The notes: generated by a model from the sequence alone, not told the origin. Shown: positions 1-6,636, numbered from the stretch's first letter. The stretch is 10,818 nt of DNA from Rikenellaceae bacterium (GCA_003513895.1 DOSU01000047.1:1-10818), one strand, 5' to 3'. Program-made: numbers and translations.

Positions 1-475
1 CCAGGGGAAAACCCAAATTTCCGCCGAAGGCGTAAACCAGCGACGCAGGAGCACCTAATTGTCCCTAAAAAGAGGGCGACAAAAAAAGACCTAGCTGCCG
101 GAACGTTTTAATATTAAGATAGTTGTTATTATGAGCGTTGGGTTCCTATAAATGCAAGTTTGCGTTATCTTTTTAATTGTTTAACAATGCGGGAAACTTT
201 AGCAGGTGTGATGGTGTCATGTGAAAACCGGACGCCCCAGGGATTAAAATTGTAGCTGGGAAGAAGAAGGGAAGGACCTTGCAAGAAGGATTTGGGACCC
301 GCTCAGCGAGTGAGGCGTGAAAAAATCTGTCGAGGGAAAAAGGCCTCCACTTCCAGCGATAAACTCTTCTTTTTCCCATCAGGTTTTAGCCGAACGAGCG
401 CGAAGCGGGTAAATCCGGTGCATAGGACTTCCCTCCTCTTCTCAGCTAAATGAGAAATTTCCCCTGGGGAAAAGC
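1..475. repeat. GC-richer noncoding block with matching ends (possible dispersed repeat or structured RNA)
   Basis: No credible gene lies here, although the block is almost 500 bases long. It is clearly richer in G and C than the neighbouring genes, and composition returns to AT-rich just after about 475. The first ten bases (CCAGGGGAAA) recur as an exact reverse complement at 458-467. Because that motif is nearly palindromic, an 11-base direct repeat with one mismatch (1-11 and 463-473) is also present. Small hairpins occur at 22-32 (CGCC-GAA-GGCG), 63-76 (CCCT/AGGG), 236-260 (CCCAG/CTGGG) and 334-377. Composition, end motifs and hairpins are seen directly. That this is a dispersed, MITE-like or RNA-encoding element is inference, and the left boundary may lie outside the window. 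A 68-codon minus-strand reading frame inside it is Pro/Phe/Arg/Lys-rich and not protein-like. Confidence 0.45.
334..377. other. Hairpin with 9-bp perfect stem
   Basis: GGGAAAAAG at 334-342 pairs exactly with CTTTTTCCC at 369-377, leaving a 26-base loop. It is the longest perfect stem in the left-edge noncoding block. No T-run follows on either strand, so it does not look like an intrinsic terminator. It may be part of a folded RNA or a repeat end. Confidence 0.4.
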
Positions 476-496
476 GTGCTATCTCGATAAAAACAT

Positions 497-504
497 TAAA
501 TTTG
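497..504 (+). promoter_or_regulatory. Bacteroidota -7 element for the ERG24-like gene
   Basis: TAAATTTG is an exact match to the Bacteroidota -7 consensus TAnnTTTG and lies 21 bases before the ATG at 526. Transcription would begin near 511 with a very short leader. No TTTG is visible at the -33 position, so support rests on the -7 box alone. The same octamer occurs twice in the divergent promoter at 9185-9218. Confidence 0.45.
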
Positions 505-525
505 ATAGAACTAAATTCTTAAACT

Positions 526-1608
526 ATGGATGCAACAATGGGATATTTTGCTCCGGCAATTTTAGTTTCTGCAATATTTATTCTTAATATAATATTACCG
601 GGAAGATGGGTAAACGGCTATATTACAAAACCGGGCACTTCGGAAAAAATGAGATACAGGCTCAATGGACTTCTCGTTCTCTTTGTAATTGTGCTTTGCT
701 GGTTTCTCCTGGGTTATTTCAATGTTGTTCCATATGACTGGCTCTATATTTACAGATGGCAGGGATTGATAGGTGCATTCACTCTTGGAGCAATTTTTTC
801 TCTGGAAATTGTTATGCATAATCCACCTCCGGTAAGAAAATCAATTTTTGCCGACTTGTTTTTTGGCAGAGTAGAAAACCCTCAGCTCTGGGGAGGAAGA
901 GTAGATGTAAAAATGCTGCTGTATTTAATTGGTGCAGTAATTCTGGAGCTCAATGTCCTTAGTTTCGCCGCTCATCACCAAATAATGTTTGGAGAAATGG
1001 CTTCTCCGGGAATCTATCTGGCAACTGCACTTATAACATACTTTGTTGTTGAATATCTCATTTTTGAAGAGGTCCATCTTTATACTTACGATATTTTTGC
1101 CGAAAGAGTGGGGTTCAAGCTAGGCTGGGGATGCATTGTTTTTTATCCCTATTTTTATTCAATCTCTTTGTTTACAACTGCACATTTACCCAACCCTCAA
1201 ACTCCCGGCTGGCTCCTTGGAATTTATGTTCTCATATTTTTAATCGGATGGAGTTTGGCCAGAGGAGCAAATATGCAGAAGTATTATTTTAAAAAATATC
1301 CAGGTTCAAAGTTCTTGTGGATTAAACCCTTAACCATATCCGATGGCAACAACACATTGCTGGTAAATGGATTCTGGGGTATGAGCCGTCACATAAACTA
1401 TCTGGGAGAAATATTAATGGCATGCGGCATTATCCTTTGCACCGGTTATCCATCATTAATATGGCCATGGCTATATCCGTTGTACTATGTTGCACTGTTA
1501 TTTACAAGGCAGAGTGACGATGATAAAAGGTGCCGGCTTAAATATGGGAAACTGTGGGATATATATAAAGAAAAAGTACCCTATAAAATCATTCCACATA
1601 TTTATTAG
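526..1608 (+). CDS. ERG4/ERG24 family membrane sterol reductase-like protein (delta14-reductase type)
   Basis: This 360-residue polytopic membrane protein belongs to the ERG4/ERG24 family (delta14-sterol reductase, DHCR7, lamin B receptor C-terminus), whose members use NADPH to reduce ring double bonds of sterols. Family landmarks seen: YRLNGL at 44-49, the FAERVGFKLGWG segment at 191-202, ANMQK at 248-252, NGFWGMSRHINYLGE at 281-295, and the C-terminal block with RQSDDDKRCRLKYG at 328-341 ending VPYKIIPHIY. Hydrophobic helices fill most of the rest. Two departures from the usual signature are visible: RHPN reads RHIN, and the common Arg after ANxQKxxF is Lys256. The ATG at 526 follows a -7 promoter box; ATG at 538 is an alternative. 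The 3' end faces the SDR gene with 11 bases between. The true substrate is unknown, because no sterol synthesis genes are in the window; it could act on imported sterols, hopanoid-like lipids or another isoprenoid. Confidence 0.85.
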   Translation: MDATMGYFAPAILVSAIFILNIILPGRWVNGYITKPGTSEKMRYRLNGLLVLFVIVLCWFLLGYFNVVPYDWLYIYRWQGLIGAFTLGAIFSLEIVMHNPPPVRKSIFADLFFGRVENPQLWGGRVDVKMLLYLIGAVILELNVLSFAAHHQIMFGEMASPGIYLATALITYFVVEYLIFEEVHLYTYDIFAERVGFKLGWGCIVFYPYFYSISLFTTAHLPNPQTPGWLLGIYVLIFLIGWSLARGANMQKYYFKKYPGSKFLWIKPLTISDGNNTLLVNGFWGMSRHINYLGEILMACGIILCTGYPSLIWPWLYPLYYVALLFTRQSDDDKRCRLKYGKLWDIYKEKVPYKIIPHIY

Positions 1609-1619
1609 CGAAGCACTAT

Positions 1620-2426
1620 TCAGAAATTTATCCTGTACATTTCGCGGGTTGTATCTCCCATTATTTTGATTGCCAATTTCCTGGGCATGAGTTTTTGCAT
1701 TACAAATGATGCAAACCTGTTGCCTCTGCCTGTTATGAAAGAGGGAGTTTTGCCAATCCTTTTCAGGCACTCACTTGAAACTTCACAAGGAGCCTGAACT
1801 CTTGGGGCAAATAAGTTTTTTTTATCGGGATTTGAATCCAGATATCCGGGAGTTGATGTTGCTCCTGCACAACAGGCTATAACATCCACCCCTTTGTTTT
1901 TCCACTCATACCAGAGACTCTCTCCCAATATTCTGTTAAATGCCTTTGTTGCCGCATAAACAGCCAAGAAACCGCTACCCTGAAAACCGGCCAGCGAAGA
2001 CATGAGTACAACGGCTCCTCTCCCTCTTGCAACCATTTTACATCCAAAATGATTGAGCATGTTTAAGGATGTGAGCATATTAACTTGCGTAATTCTGGAA
2101 TTGTTCTCTGCAGAACTGTCTGCAAAGGGGCCAATATATGAGAGTGCGGCATTATAAACCAGTAAGTCAACTTCTTTACCTTTAAGCTCGTCTTCAATTA
2201 TATCTACGGCATTTGGCATAGAGAGGTCGCACGAGATAATCGTGACATTGATTTTGTATACAGTTTCAATTTCTTCAGCAAGTTTATGCAAAGGTTCCGG
2301 GCGTCGTGCAATCAGGATTAAATCCATCCCTTTTGCAGCAAGAGAATTTGCAAAAGCTGCTCCAATTCCTTCCGACGCACCGGCAATCAATGCTGTTTTG
2401 CCATATTTTTCTTTAAACCCGATCAT
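1620..2426 (-). CDS. Short-chain dehydrogenase/reductase (classical SDR)
   Basis: A 268-residue cytoplasmic NAD(P)-dependent oxidoreductase with a Rossmann fold. Visible motifs: the cofactor loop AGASEGIG at 15-22; Arg41-Arg42 after the second strand, which suggests NADP(H); Asp67 in CDLS, the usual adenine-contacting Asp; a YNAA at 91-94 where most relatives have NNAG; catalytic Ser144; and the YxxxK pair Tyr157 and Lys161. The P of the usual PG motif after the sixth strand is replaced (CAGAT at 186-190), followed by TPGY. Its ATG overlaps the stop of the upstream channel gene by four bases (ATGA), so the two are almost certainly co-transcribed and translationally coupled. It converges with the ERG24-like gene. 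The fold and catalytic residues are seen; the substrate (a ketone, sterol or fatty acyl group) cannot be read from sequence. Confidence 0.9.
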   Translation of the reverse strand: MIGFKEKYGKTALIAGASEGIGAAFANSLAAKGMDLILIARRPEPLHKLAEEIETVYKINVTIISCDLSMPNAVDIIEDELKGKEVDLLVYNAALSYIGPFADSSAENNSRITQVNMLTSLNMLNHFGCKMVARGRGAVVLMSSLAGFQGSGFLAVYAATKAFNRILGESLWYEWKNKGVDVIACCAGATSTPGYLDSNPDKKNLFAPRVQAPCEVSSECLKRIGKTPSFITGRGNRFASFVMQKLMPRKLAIKIMGDTTREMYRINF

Positions 2427-3298
2427 TTATCCAGCTTTTCAAGGCCCGACTTAATGTGAATATCCCTTTGCGGGAAAGGAATTTCAATATTTTTTTCTTT
2501 GAATTTTTTAAATATCGCAAAATAGATTTCACTTTTCAAAACAGCAGGGGTATGAATATAATCAATCGTCCATATCTGTAAGAGAAAATTGAGACTGTTC
2601 TCGCCAAATTCCGTAAAACGAACATATGGTTCAGGGGTTTCCAGTATCCCGGGATAACCCTTTACAACTTCCAGCAGAACCTCTCTCACAACTTCCGGGT
2701 CTTCTTTATAAGAAACACTTACGGGGAAATTAAGCCTTACTTGGTTGTTGTTGTGGCTCCAGTTAATAACTTGTTTATTTATCACATCGGAATTAGGAAC
2801 TATTACCGCAATATTATCGTTTGTAATAATAATTGTGGCTCTTGCAGATATATCTGAAATATTGCCGGTGAGATCGCCTATCTCAACTTTGTCCCCTACT
2901 TTTACAGGCCGTTCAAATAAAATTATTAGCCCGCTGATAAAATTATTTGTAATATTCTGCAGTCCAAATCCGATACCTACTCCCAAGGCTCCAACGAGCA
3001 GCCCAAGAGCGCTCAGATCTATTCCTGTGGTCTGAAATATAATAAACAGCCCAACGATTATGAGCAAATATCTCACAATTGTTGCTACCGACTGGCCAAC
3101 TCCTACATCCAAATTATAACTTGGAAAGATTTTTTTGATTAATAATTTTCGGAATAATCCGGAGAGATAAAAAAGGAGAAAAAGAGATAGTAAGAGTAAT
3201 ATTAAAGTTTGTACAGTAAACGGACTCTTACCCAACTGGAATAGCTCCAGATGCCAGGTAGTTTTGATCCAGCTAAAGACTTCTTCGAGATTGTTCAT
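2423..3298 (-). CDS. MscS-family mechanosensitive ion channel
   Basis: A 291-residue inner-membrane channel that opens under membrane tension and releases solutes on osmotic downshock. Three hydrophobic segments fit TM1 (about 29-49), TM2 (about 70-90) and the pore-lining TM3 (about 97-127). TM3 has the Gly/Ala-rich pattern of the family (GLLVGALGVGIGFGLQN). The beta domain follows with LFERPVKVGDKVEI at 127-140, PNSDVI at 168-173, and the C-terminal hallmark EIPFPQRDIHI at 272-282. Length is close to the roughly 286 residues of E. coli MscS, so this is a minimal MscS rather than a large MscK/YbdG type. Its stop overlaps the SDR start (ATGA). A strong terminator of the slipin gene lies just upstream, so this pair probably has its own promoter in 3299-3350. 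Confidence 0.95.
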   Translation of the reverse strand: MNNLEEVFSWIKTTWHLELFQLGKSPFTVQTLILLLLSLFLLFYLSGLFRKLLIKKIFPSYNLDVGVGQSVATIVRYLLIIVGLFIIFQTTGIDLSALGLLVGALGVGIGFGLQNITNNFISGLIILFERPVKVGDKVEIGDLTGNISDISARATIIITNDNIAVIVPNSDVINKQVINWSHNNNQVRLNFPVSVSYKEDPEVVREVLLEVVKGYPGILETPEPYVRFTEFGENSLNFLLQIWTIDYIHTPAVLKSEIYFAIFKKFKEKNIEIPFPQRDIHIKSGLEKLDK

Positions 3299-3314
3299 GG
3301 GAAATAAATTAATA

Positions 3315-3345
3315 ACAATATACGGACAATTACAGAAGAATCAAA
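3315..3345 (-). promoter_or_regulatory. Possible promoter for the mscS-like/SDR pair
   Basis: On the minus strand, TTTG (plus-strand 3342-3345) is followed after 19 bases by TATATTGT (3322-3315), a partial match to TAnnTTTG. The spacing fits a Bacteroidota -33/-7 pair and the gap between terminator and gene leaves little other room. The -7 match is weak. The TTTG overlaps the T-tract of the slipin terminator. Confidence 0.3.
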
Positions 3346-3377
3346 GAAAAAGAGGCAACCTTTTTGGGGTTGCCTCT
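3342..3377 (-). terminator. Intrinsic terminator of the slipin gene
   Basis: Read on the minus strand, AGAGGCAACC (3377-3368) pairs perfectly with GGTTGCCTCT (3360-3351) across a 7-base loop. The stem runs straight into TTTTCTTTG. This is a textbook rho-independent terminator located 26 bases after the slipin stop codon. The plus strand has no T-run after the stem, so it is one-directional. Confidence 0.9.
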
Positions 3378-3402
3378 CATATTCAATGATTGATTTTTCA
3401 AA

Positions 3403-4284
3403 TTATTTCTTGCTGCTCTTCTTTTCAATAGGAACTATTCCTGCCATTTCACCAATGATATTTACTAATTCTGTTCCAGTAGGGATTACAATTTTAGTAT
3501 TATTCTCCAGTGCAGACTCCATAGCTTCCAGTTTTCTTAACATTTGGGCATTCCCAACAAAATATTTATCAGCGGCATCGTTTACAAGCCTGATTGCTTC
3601 GGCCTCACCTTCGGCATGTAAAATTTTTGACTGCTTATAGCCTTCTGCTTCTTTAATCTTCGCTCTCTTAACACCGTCGGCTACTGTTTCGGCAGCTGTT
3701 GCAGAGTCAATTGCAGCAATCTTTTCATTTTCGGCCTTAACAACTTTGTTCATAGTCTCCTGAACATCCTTAGGCGGGTCAATCTGTTTCAGCTCTGTGC
3801 GAACAATTTCAATACCCCATGTCTTTGTTTCGTTATGCAGGGTCTTATACAGTTCTGCATTGATTTTCCCGCGCTCGCTGTTTGCCGATTTTAGAGTGAG
3901 AGTTCCAATAATGTTACGCAATGTTGTACGGGCAAGATTTACTATTTGCCATCTGAAATTGTTGACATTGTAAATTGAACCCTTAACACTTTCTTCTTCG
4001 GATTTAACCCGGAAGTACACCTGAGCATCTACGCTTGCATTAAGGTTATCATTTGTAATAATCTCCTGAGGCTCTGCATCTACCATTTGCTCGGTAACAT
4101 TTACCACATAGATTTTGTCGATAATTGGAATGATCCAATGGAATCCGGGGTTGGCAAATTTGTAGTATTTACCGAGTCTCTCGATGAGGCCTCTTTGTGT
4201 AGGTCTAATAATTCTTATCCCTGCAGCCAAAATTAAAACCGCAGCCGGGATTAAAAAATACCAAAAGTTCATTTCACTTTCCAT
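3403..4284 (-). CDS. SPFH/Band 7 protein (stomatin/slipin-like, QmcA type)
   Basis: A 293-residue membrane-anchored scaffold protein of the stomatin/prohibitin superfamily. One N-terminal hydrophobic helix (about 7-25) is followed by the Band 7 domain: PTQRGLIERLGKY at 28-40, PGFHWIIPIID at 46-56, and LNASVDAQVYFRV at 81-93. A long Ala/Glu/Lys-rich helical region (about 170-240, including AEGEAEA at 224-230) probably drives oligomerisation, and the tail is Lys-rich. Such proteins form large membrane rings or microdomains that influence proteolysis and membrane-protein stability. Many bacterial slipins sit beside an NfeD partner; none is seen in this window. Two starts are possible, Met1 (4284) and Met5 (4272); the longer is listed. 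It has its own terminator, so it is likely a single-gene transcript diverging from the hybrid kinase gene. Confidence 0.93.
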   Translation of the reverse strand: MESEMNFWYFLIPAAVLILAAGIRIIRPTQRGLIERLGKYYKFANPGFHWIIPIIDKIYVVNVTEQMVDAEPQEIITNDNLNASVDAQVYFRVKSEEESVKGSIYNVNNFRWQIVNLARTTLRNIIGTLTLKSANSERGKINAELYKTLHNETKTWGIEIVRTELKQIDPPKDVQETMNKVVKAENEKIAAIDSATAAETVADGVKRAKIKEAEGYKQSKILHAEGEAEAIRLVNDAADKYFVGNAQMLRKLEAMESALENNTKIVIPTGTELVNIIGEMAGIVPIEKKSSKK

Positions 4285-4402
4285 TTTTATAGGGTTGTTA
4301 ATTATTTATAATAAAGGTAATATAAATGTGGAATCTAACTATTAATAATGATATTTTTTTTTAAATTTACATTACAATTAGAGAAGTAAAAAAACAAGAA
4401 TT
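4285..4402. promoter_or_regulatory. Divergent promoter region, slipin and hybrid kinase
   Basis: This very AT-rich 118-base gap separates divergent start codons. Towards the slipin, TACCTTTA on the minus strand (plus-strand 4312-4319) matches five of the six fixed bases of TAnnTTTG. Towards the kinase, TAAATTTA at 4362-4369 likewise matches five of six. Neither has a clear -33 TTTG. A run of nine T residues ends just before the second box. Promoters must lie here, but the exact boxes are uncertain. Confidence 0.4.
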
Positions 4403-5524
4403 ATGACAACAAATACAGAACAAAACACTCTTTTAAATACTACTTTTCTTAACAACATATCCCATGAGGTTAGGTCTCATTTGAACGGCATTTCGGGTTT
4501 TGGATCTTTGCTTTCCGATCCCGATGTTACTAAAGATGAAAGAATGAGATATTTTTCAATGTTGCAAAGTTCAGGAAACCGGCTCATGAACACTATTACA
4601 GATTACATAAATATTTCACTGCTTATTTCCGGAAATCTTACAGCTCATCCTTCGCATCATCACACAAAAAGTATAATTGATTTTTCAAAAAACAAGTTTT
4701 CCGAACTATCTGCCGGTAAGGCATTGAAATTAAATATTGTTATCCCGCAGGGAGGGGACGACATTGTTTTTACAACCGATTTTGACTTGCTTAAAATTGT
4801 AATTCACCATCTTCTGGATAATGCTATTAAATTTACTGATAAGGAAGAGGTATCTTTTGGTTTCACGATCAATGAGAAAAATATCGAGTTCTTTGTCAAA
4901 GATAAAGGCCCGGGAATTGACAGAGAAAGCCAGATTGAGCTATTTGAAATGTTTTCACAAAGAGGGATTGACTTTTCGGAAGTGGGACGGGCAAAAGGTC
5001 ACGGTCTTTATATTGTCAAGGGTATTTTATCTCTTCTCAACGGCCACATAAGATTAGAGTCTTCAAGAGATAATGGCAACAACTTCTATTTTTCATTGCC
5101 GTTCAAGAAGGAAATATTAAGTGTAATAAACGAAATTCAACTTTCAGACATGACAGAAAAAGAGCTACCTGTTGTACTTGCCGTTGACGACGAGGAGACT
5201 AACAACATTTATATTGAAGCTGTTTTGCGGAAGTATGCATCAAAAATAATAAAAGCATTCAACGGAAAAGAGGCAGTTGATATTTGCAGAAACAATCCGG
5301 ACATTTCAATAGTCTTAATGGACATAAAGATGCCTGTTATGAACGGGCTCGACGCAACAAGGGAAATTAAATCTTTCCGCAAAAACCTTCCGATAATAGC
5401 TGTTACAGCATATGCTCTAGCAGATGATGAGAAGATTGCTCTTGAAGCCGGGTGCGACGACTATCTTGCCAAACCATTTACTTATGCAAGATTGATTGAA
5501 AAAGTTAAGAAATATACTACCTAA
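4403..5524 (+). CDS. Hybrid histidine kinase: HisKA-HATPase-receiver, no sensor domain
   Basis: A 373-residue soluble signalling protein. The phosphoacceptor His21 sits in an H-box only 20 residues from the N-terminus (ISHEVRSHLNG, 19-29), so there is no sensing or membrane domain. The ATP-binding domain has the N-box Asn140, G1 DKGPG at 167-171, an F-box-like LFEMF at 180-184, and a G2 that reads GHGLYI. The receiver domain (about 256-372) is complete: acidic pair Asp262-Asp263, phosphoacceptor Asp307 in LMDIKMP, Thr335 and Lys357. The usual Pro of the H-box (R-T/S-P-L-N) is His here. With no sensor it presumably receives its signal through a partner, and with no DNA-binding output it must pass phosphate on or act by protein contact. 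It meets the flavoenzyme gene tail to tail with a two-base gap and no visible terminator. Domain calls are firm; the role is unknown. Confidence 0.95.
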   Translation: MTTNTEQNTLLNTTFLNNISHEVRSHLNGISGFGSLLSDPDVTKDERMRYFSMLQSSGNRLMNTITDYINISLLISGNLTAHPSHHHTKSIIDFSKNKFSELSAGKALKLNIVIPQGGDDIVFTTDFDLLKIVIHHLLDNAIKFTDKEEVSFGFTINEKNIEFFVKDKGPGIDRESQIELFEMFSQRGIDFSEVGRAKGHGLYIVKGILSLLNGHIRLESSRDNGNNFYFSLPFKKEILSVINEIQLSDMTEKELPVVLAVDDEETNNIYIEAVLRKYASKIIKAFNGKEAVDICRNNPDISIVLMDIKMPVMNGLDATREIKSFRKNLPIIAVTAYALADDEKIALEAGCDDYLAKPFTYARLIEKVKKYTT

Positions 5525-5526
5525 AA

Positions 5527-6591
5527 CTAACTGCGGCGAAACTCGTCCATCAGGTTTTTGATTGTCTCCTTAACGCTAATAATCTTTTCTGCACGAAATG
5601 CATTACTGCCTGCGAAAGCGTAGCCTTTTGAAAAATTGCCCTTGTAGGCATTATACAGAGCCTTGATTATACAATACGGGCTCTTTGTATAGTCGCATGT
5701 TTTAATGCAATGGAAAGGGCATGCTTTAGGAACTTCTGTCCCGGATTTAACCCTTTCAATAAACTTACTGAATATTGCACGGCCGGGCATCCCAACAGGA
5801 CTCTTAATAATTTCTACGTCGGATTCTGTTGCATTGATGTATGTCTCCTTGAATGCAAGAGAAGCGTCACACTCGTTCGTTGTAACGAATTTTGATCCAA
5901 TCTGCACTGCAGAAGCTCCCATGTCAAGAAACTTCTTCATATCCGATCCGTTATAAATACCGCCTCCGGCAATTATTGGAATTTTACAGTTATTCTGCTC
6001 TTCAACAATCTTAATATTCTTTACGAGATCCGGCAGCAGCTCTTCCAATGAAAATTTATCATCGGATATCTGGTCCAGTTTATAGCCAAGGTGTCCTCCT
6101 GCTTTTGGCCCTTCAAGCACAATTGCATCCGGGACATAGTTATAGTTTTTAATCCACTTTTCGCAAATAATTAGAGCTGCTCTTGTAGAAGAAACAATTG
6201 GAACAAGCTTGGTTCTGCATCCCTTAGTAAGAAACGAAGGTAAGTCAAGAGGCAATCCTGCTCCTGCAAATATGATATCCGCTTTACTTGAAATAGATGT
6301 CTTTACCATGTCGGAAAAATTGGTAAGAGCAACCATTATGTTTACGCCAATTACTCCTTTTGCTTTTTCTTTTGCTTTTTTAAGTTCCTCTTTTAAACCT
6401 AATATTGAAGCTTCATTATAATTGCTTGAAAATTGACGGTATAAAAGGCCCAGACCAGCACATGAAATTACACCCACTCCTCCCTCATTTGCCACTGCAG
6501 ACGCCAGTCCGTTAAGTGATATACCCACGCCCATTCCACCCTGAACTATTGGAATTGATAAGTTCAGGTTTCCGATAGAAAATTTATTCAT
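5527..6591 (-). CDS. Nitronate monooxygenase / FabK-like FMN flavoenzyme with C-terminal Cys cluster
   Basis: A 354-residue TIM-barrel flavoprotein of the nitronate monooxygenase (2-nitropropane dioxygenase)/FabK group. Seen: PIVQGGMG at 14-21 near the N-terminus, FAGAGLP at 108-114, AGGHLG at 164-169 with His167 at the position of the catalytic His, the phosphate-binding AGGGI at 208-212, and GASAVQIGSKF at 225-235. After the barrel, four cysteines at 291, 295, 299 and 307 form CX3CX3CX7C, followed by the YAFAGSNA segment. This tail makes it longer than FabK (roughly 310 residues). Members oxidise nitronates or, in the FabK branch, reduce enoyl-ACP; sequence alone does not decide, and the Cys-bearing subgroup lacks a firm function. 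Its promoter carries an unusual half-site array (6600-6636). It does not appear co-transcribed with the kinase gene at 4403, which is on the other strand. Confidence 0.88.
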   Translation of the reverse strand: MNKFSIGNLNLSIPIVQGGMGVGISLNGLASAVANEGGVGVISCAGLGLLYRQFSSNYNEASILGLKEELKKAKEKAKGVIGVNIMVALTNFSDMVKTSISSKADIIFAGAGLPLDLPSFLTKGCRTKLVPIVSSTRAALIICEKWIKNYNYVPDAIVLEGPKAGGHLGYKLDQISDDKFSLEELLPDLVKNIKIVEEQNNCKIPIIAGGGIYNGSDMKKFLDMGASAVQIGSKFVTTNECDASLAFKETYINATESDVEIIKSPVGMPGRAIFSKFIERVKSGTEVPKACPFHCIKTCDYTKSPYCIIKALYNAYKGNFSKGYAFAGSNAFRAEKIISVKETIKNLMDEFRRS

Positions 6592-6599
6592 ATAGTATT

Positions 6600-6636
6600 T
6601 TTGGCAAAGATAGTGCCAAATAATTACACTTTGGCA
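6600..6636. promoter_or_regulatory. Operator-like array of three TTTGGCA half-sites
   Basis: TTTGGCA occurs at 6600-6606, its exact reverse complement TGCCAAA at 6614-6620, and TTTGGCA again at 6630-6636, giving spacers of 7 and 9 bases. The first spacer contains most of the -7 box of the flavoenzyme gene, and the third half-site covers where a -33 contact would fall. The pattern fits binding of a dimeric repressor; no regulator gene of an obvious type is nearby. Confidence 0.5.
6605..6612 (-). promoter_or_regulatory. -7 element of the flavoenzyme promoter
   Basis: TATCTTTG on the minus strand (plus-strand CAAAGATA) is an exact TAnnTTTG match, 13 bases before the ATG at 6591. Transcription would start within about ten bases of the start codon, giving a nearly leaderless message. 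No TTTG is present at -33; that position is occupied by one of the TTTGGCA half-sites. Confidence 0.55.

Noticed and set aside
334..377. Hairpin as a transcription terminator
   Set aside because: No T-run follows the stem on either strand and no gene ends just upstream within the window.
173..379. 68-codon minus-strand reading frame in the left noncoding block
   Set aside because: Low-complexity Pro/Phe/Arg/Lys-rich composition, no recognisable domain, no promoter, and it lies across the hairpin region; it is best explained as chance reading through a structured repeat.
1487..1770. Small overlapping reading frames at the ERG24-like/SDR junction
   Set aside because: They are out-of-frame shadows of two well-supported genes and show no domain or independent signals.
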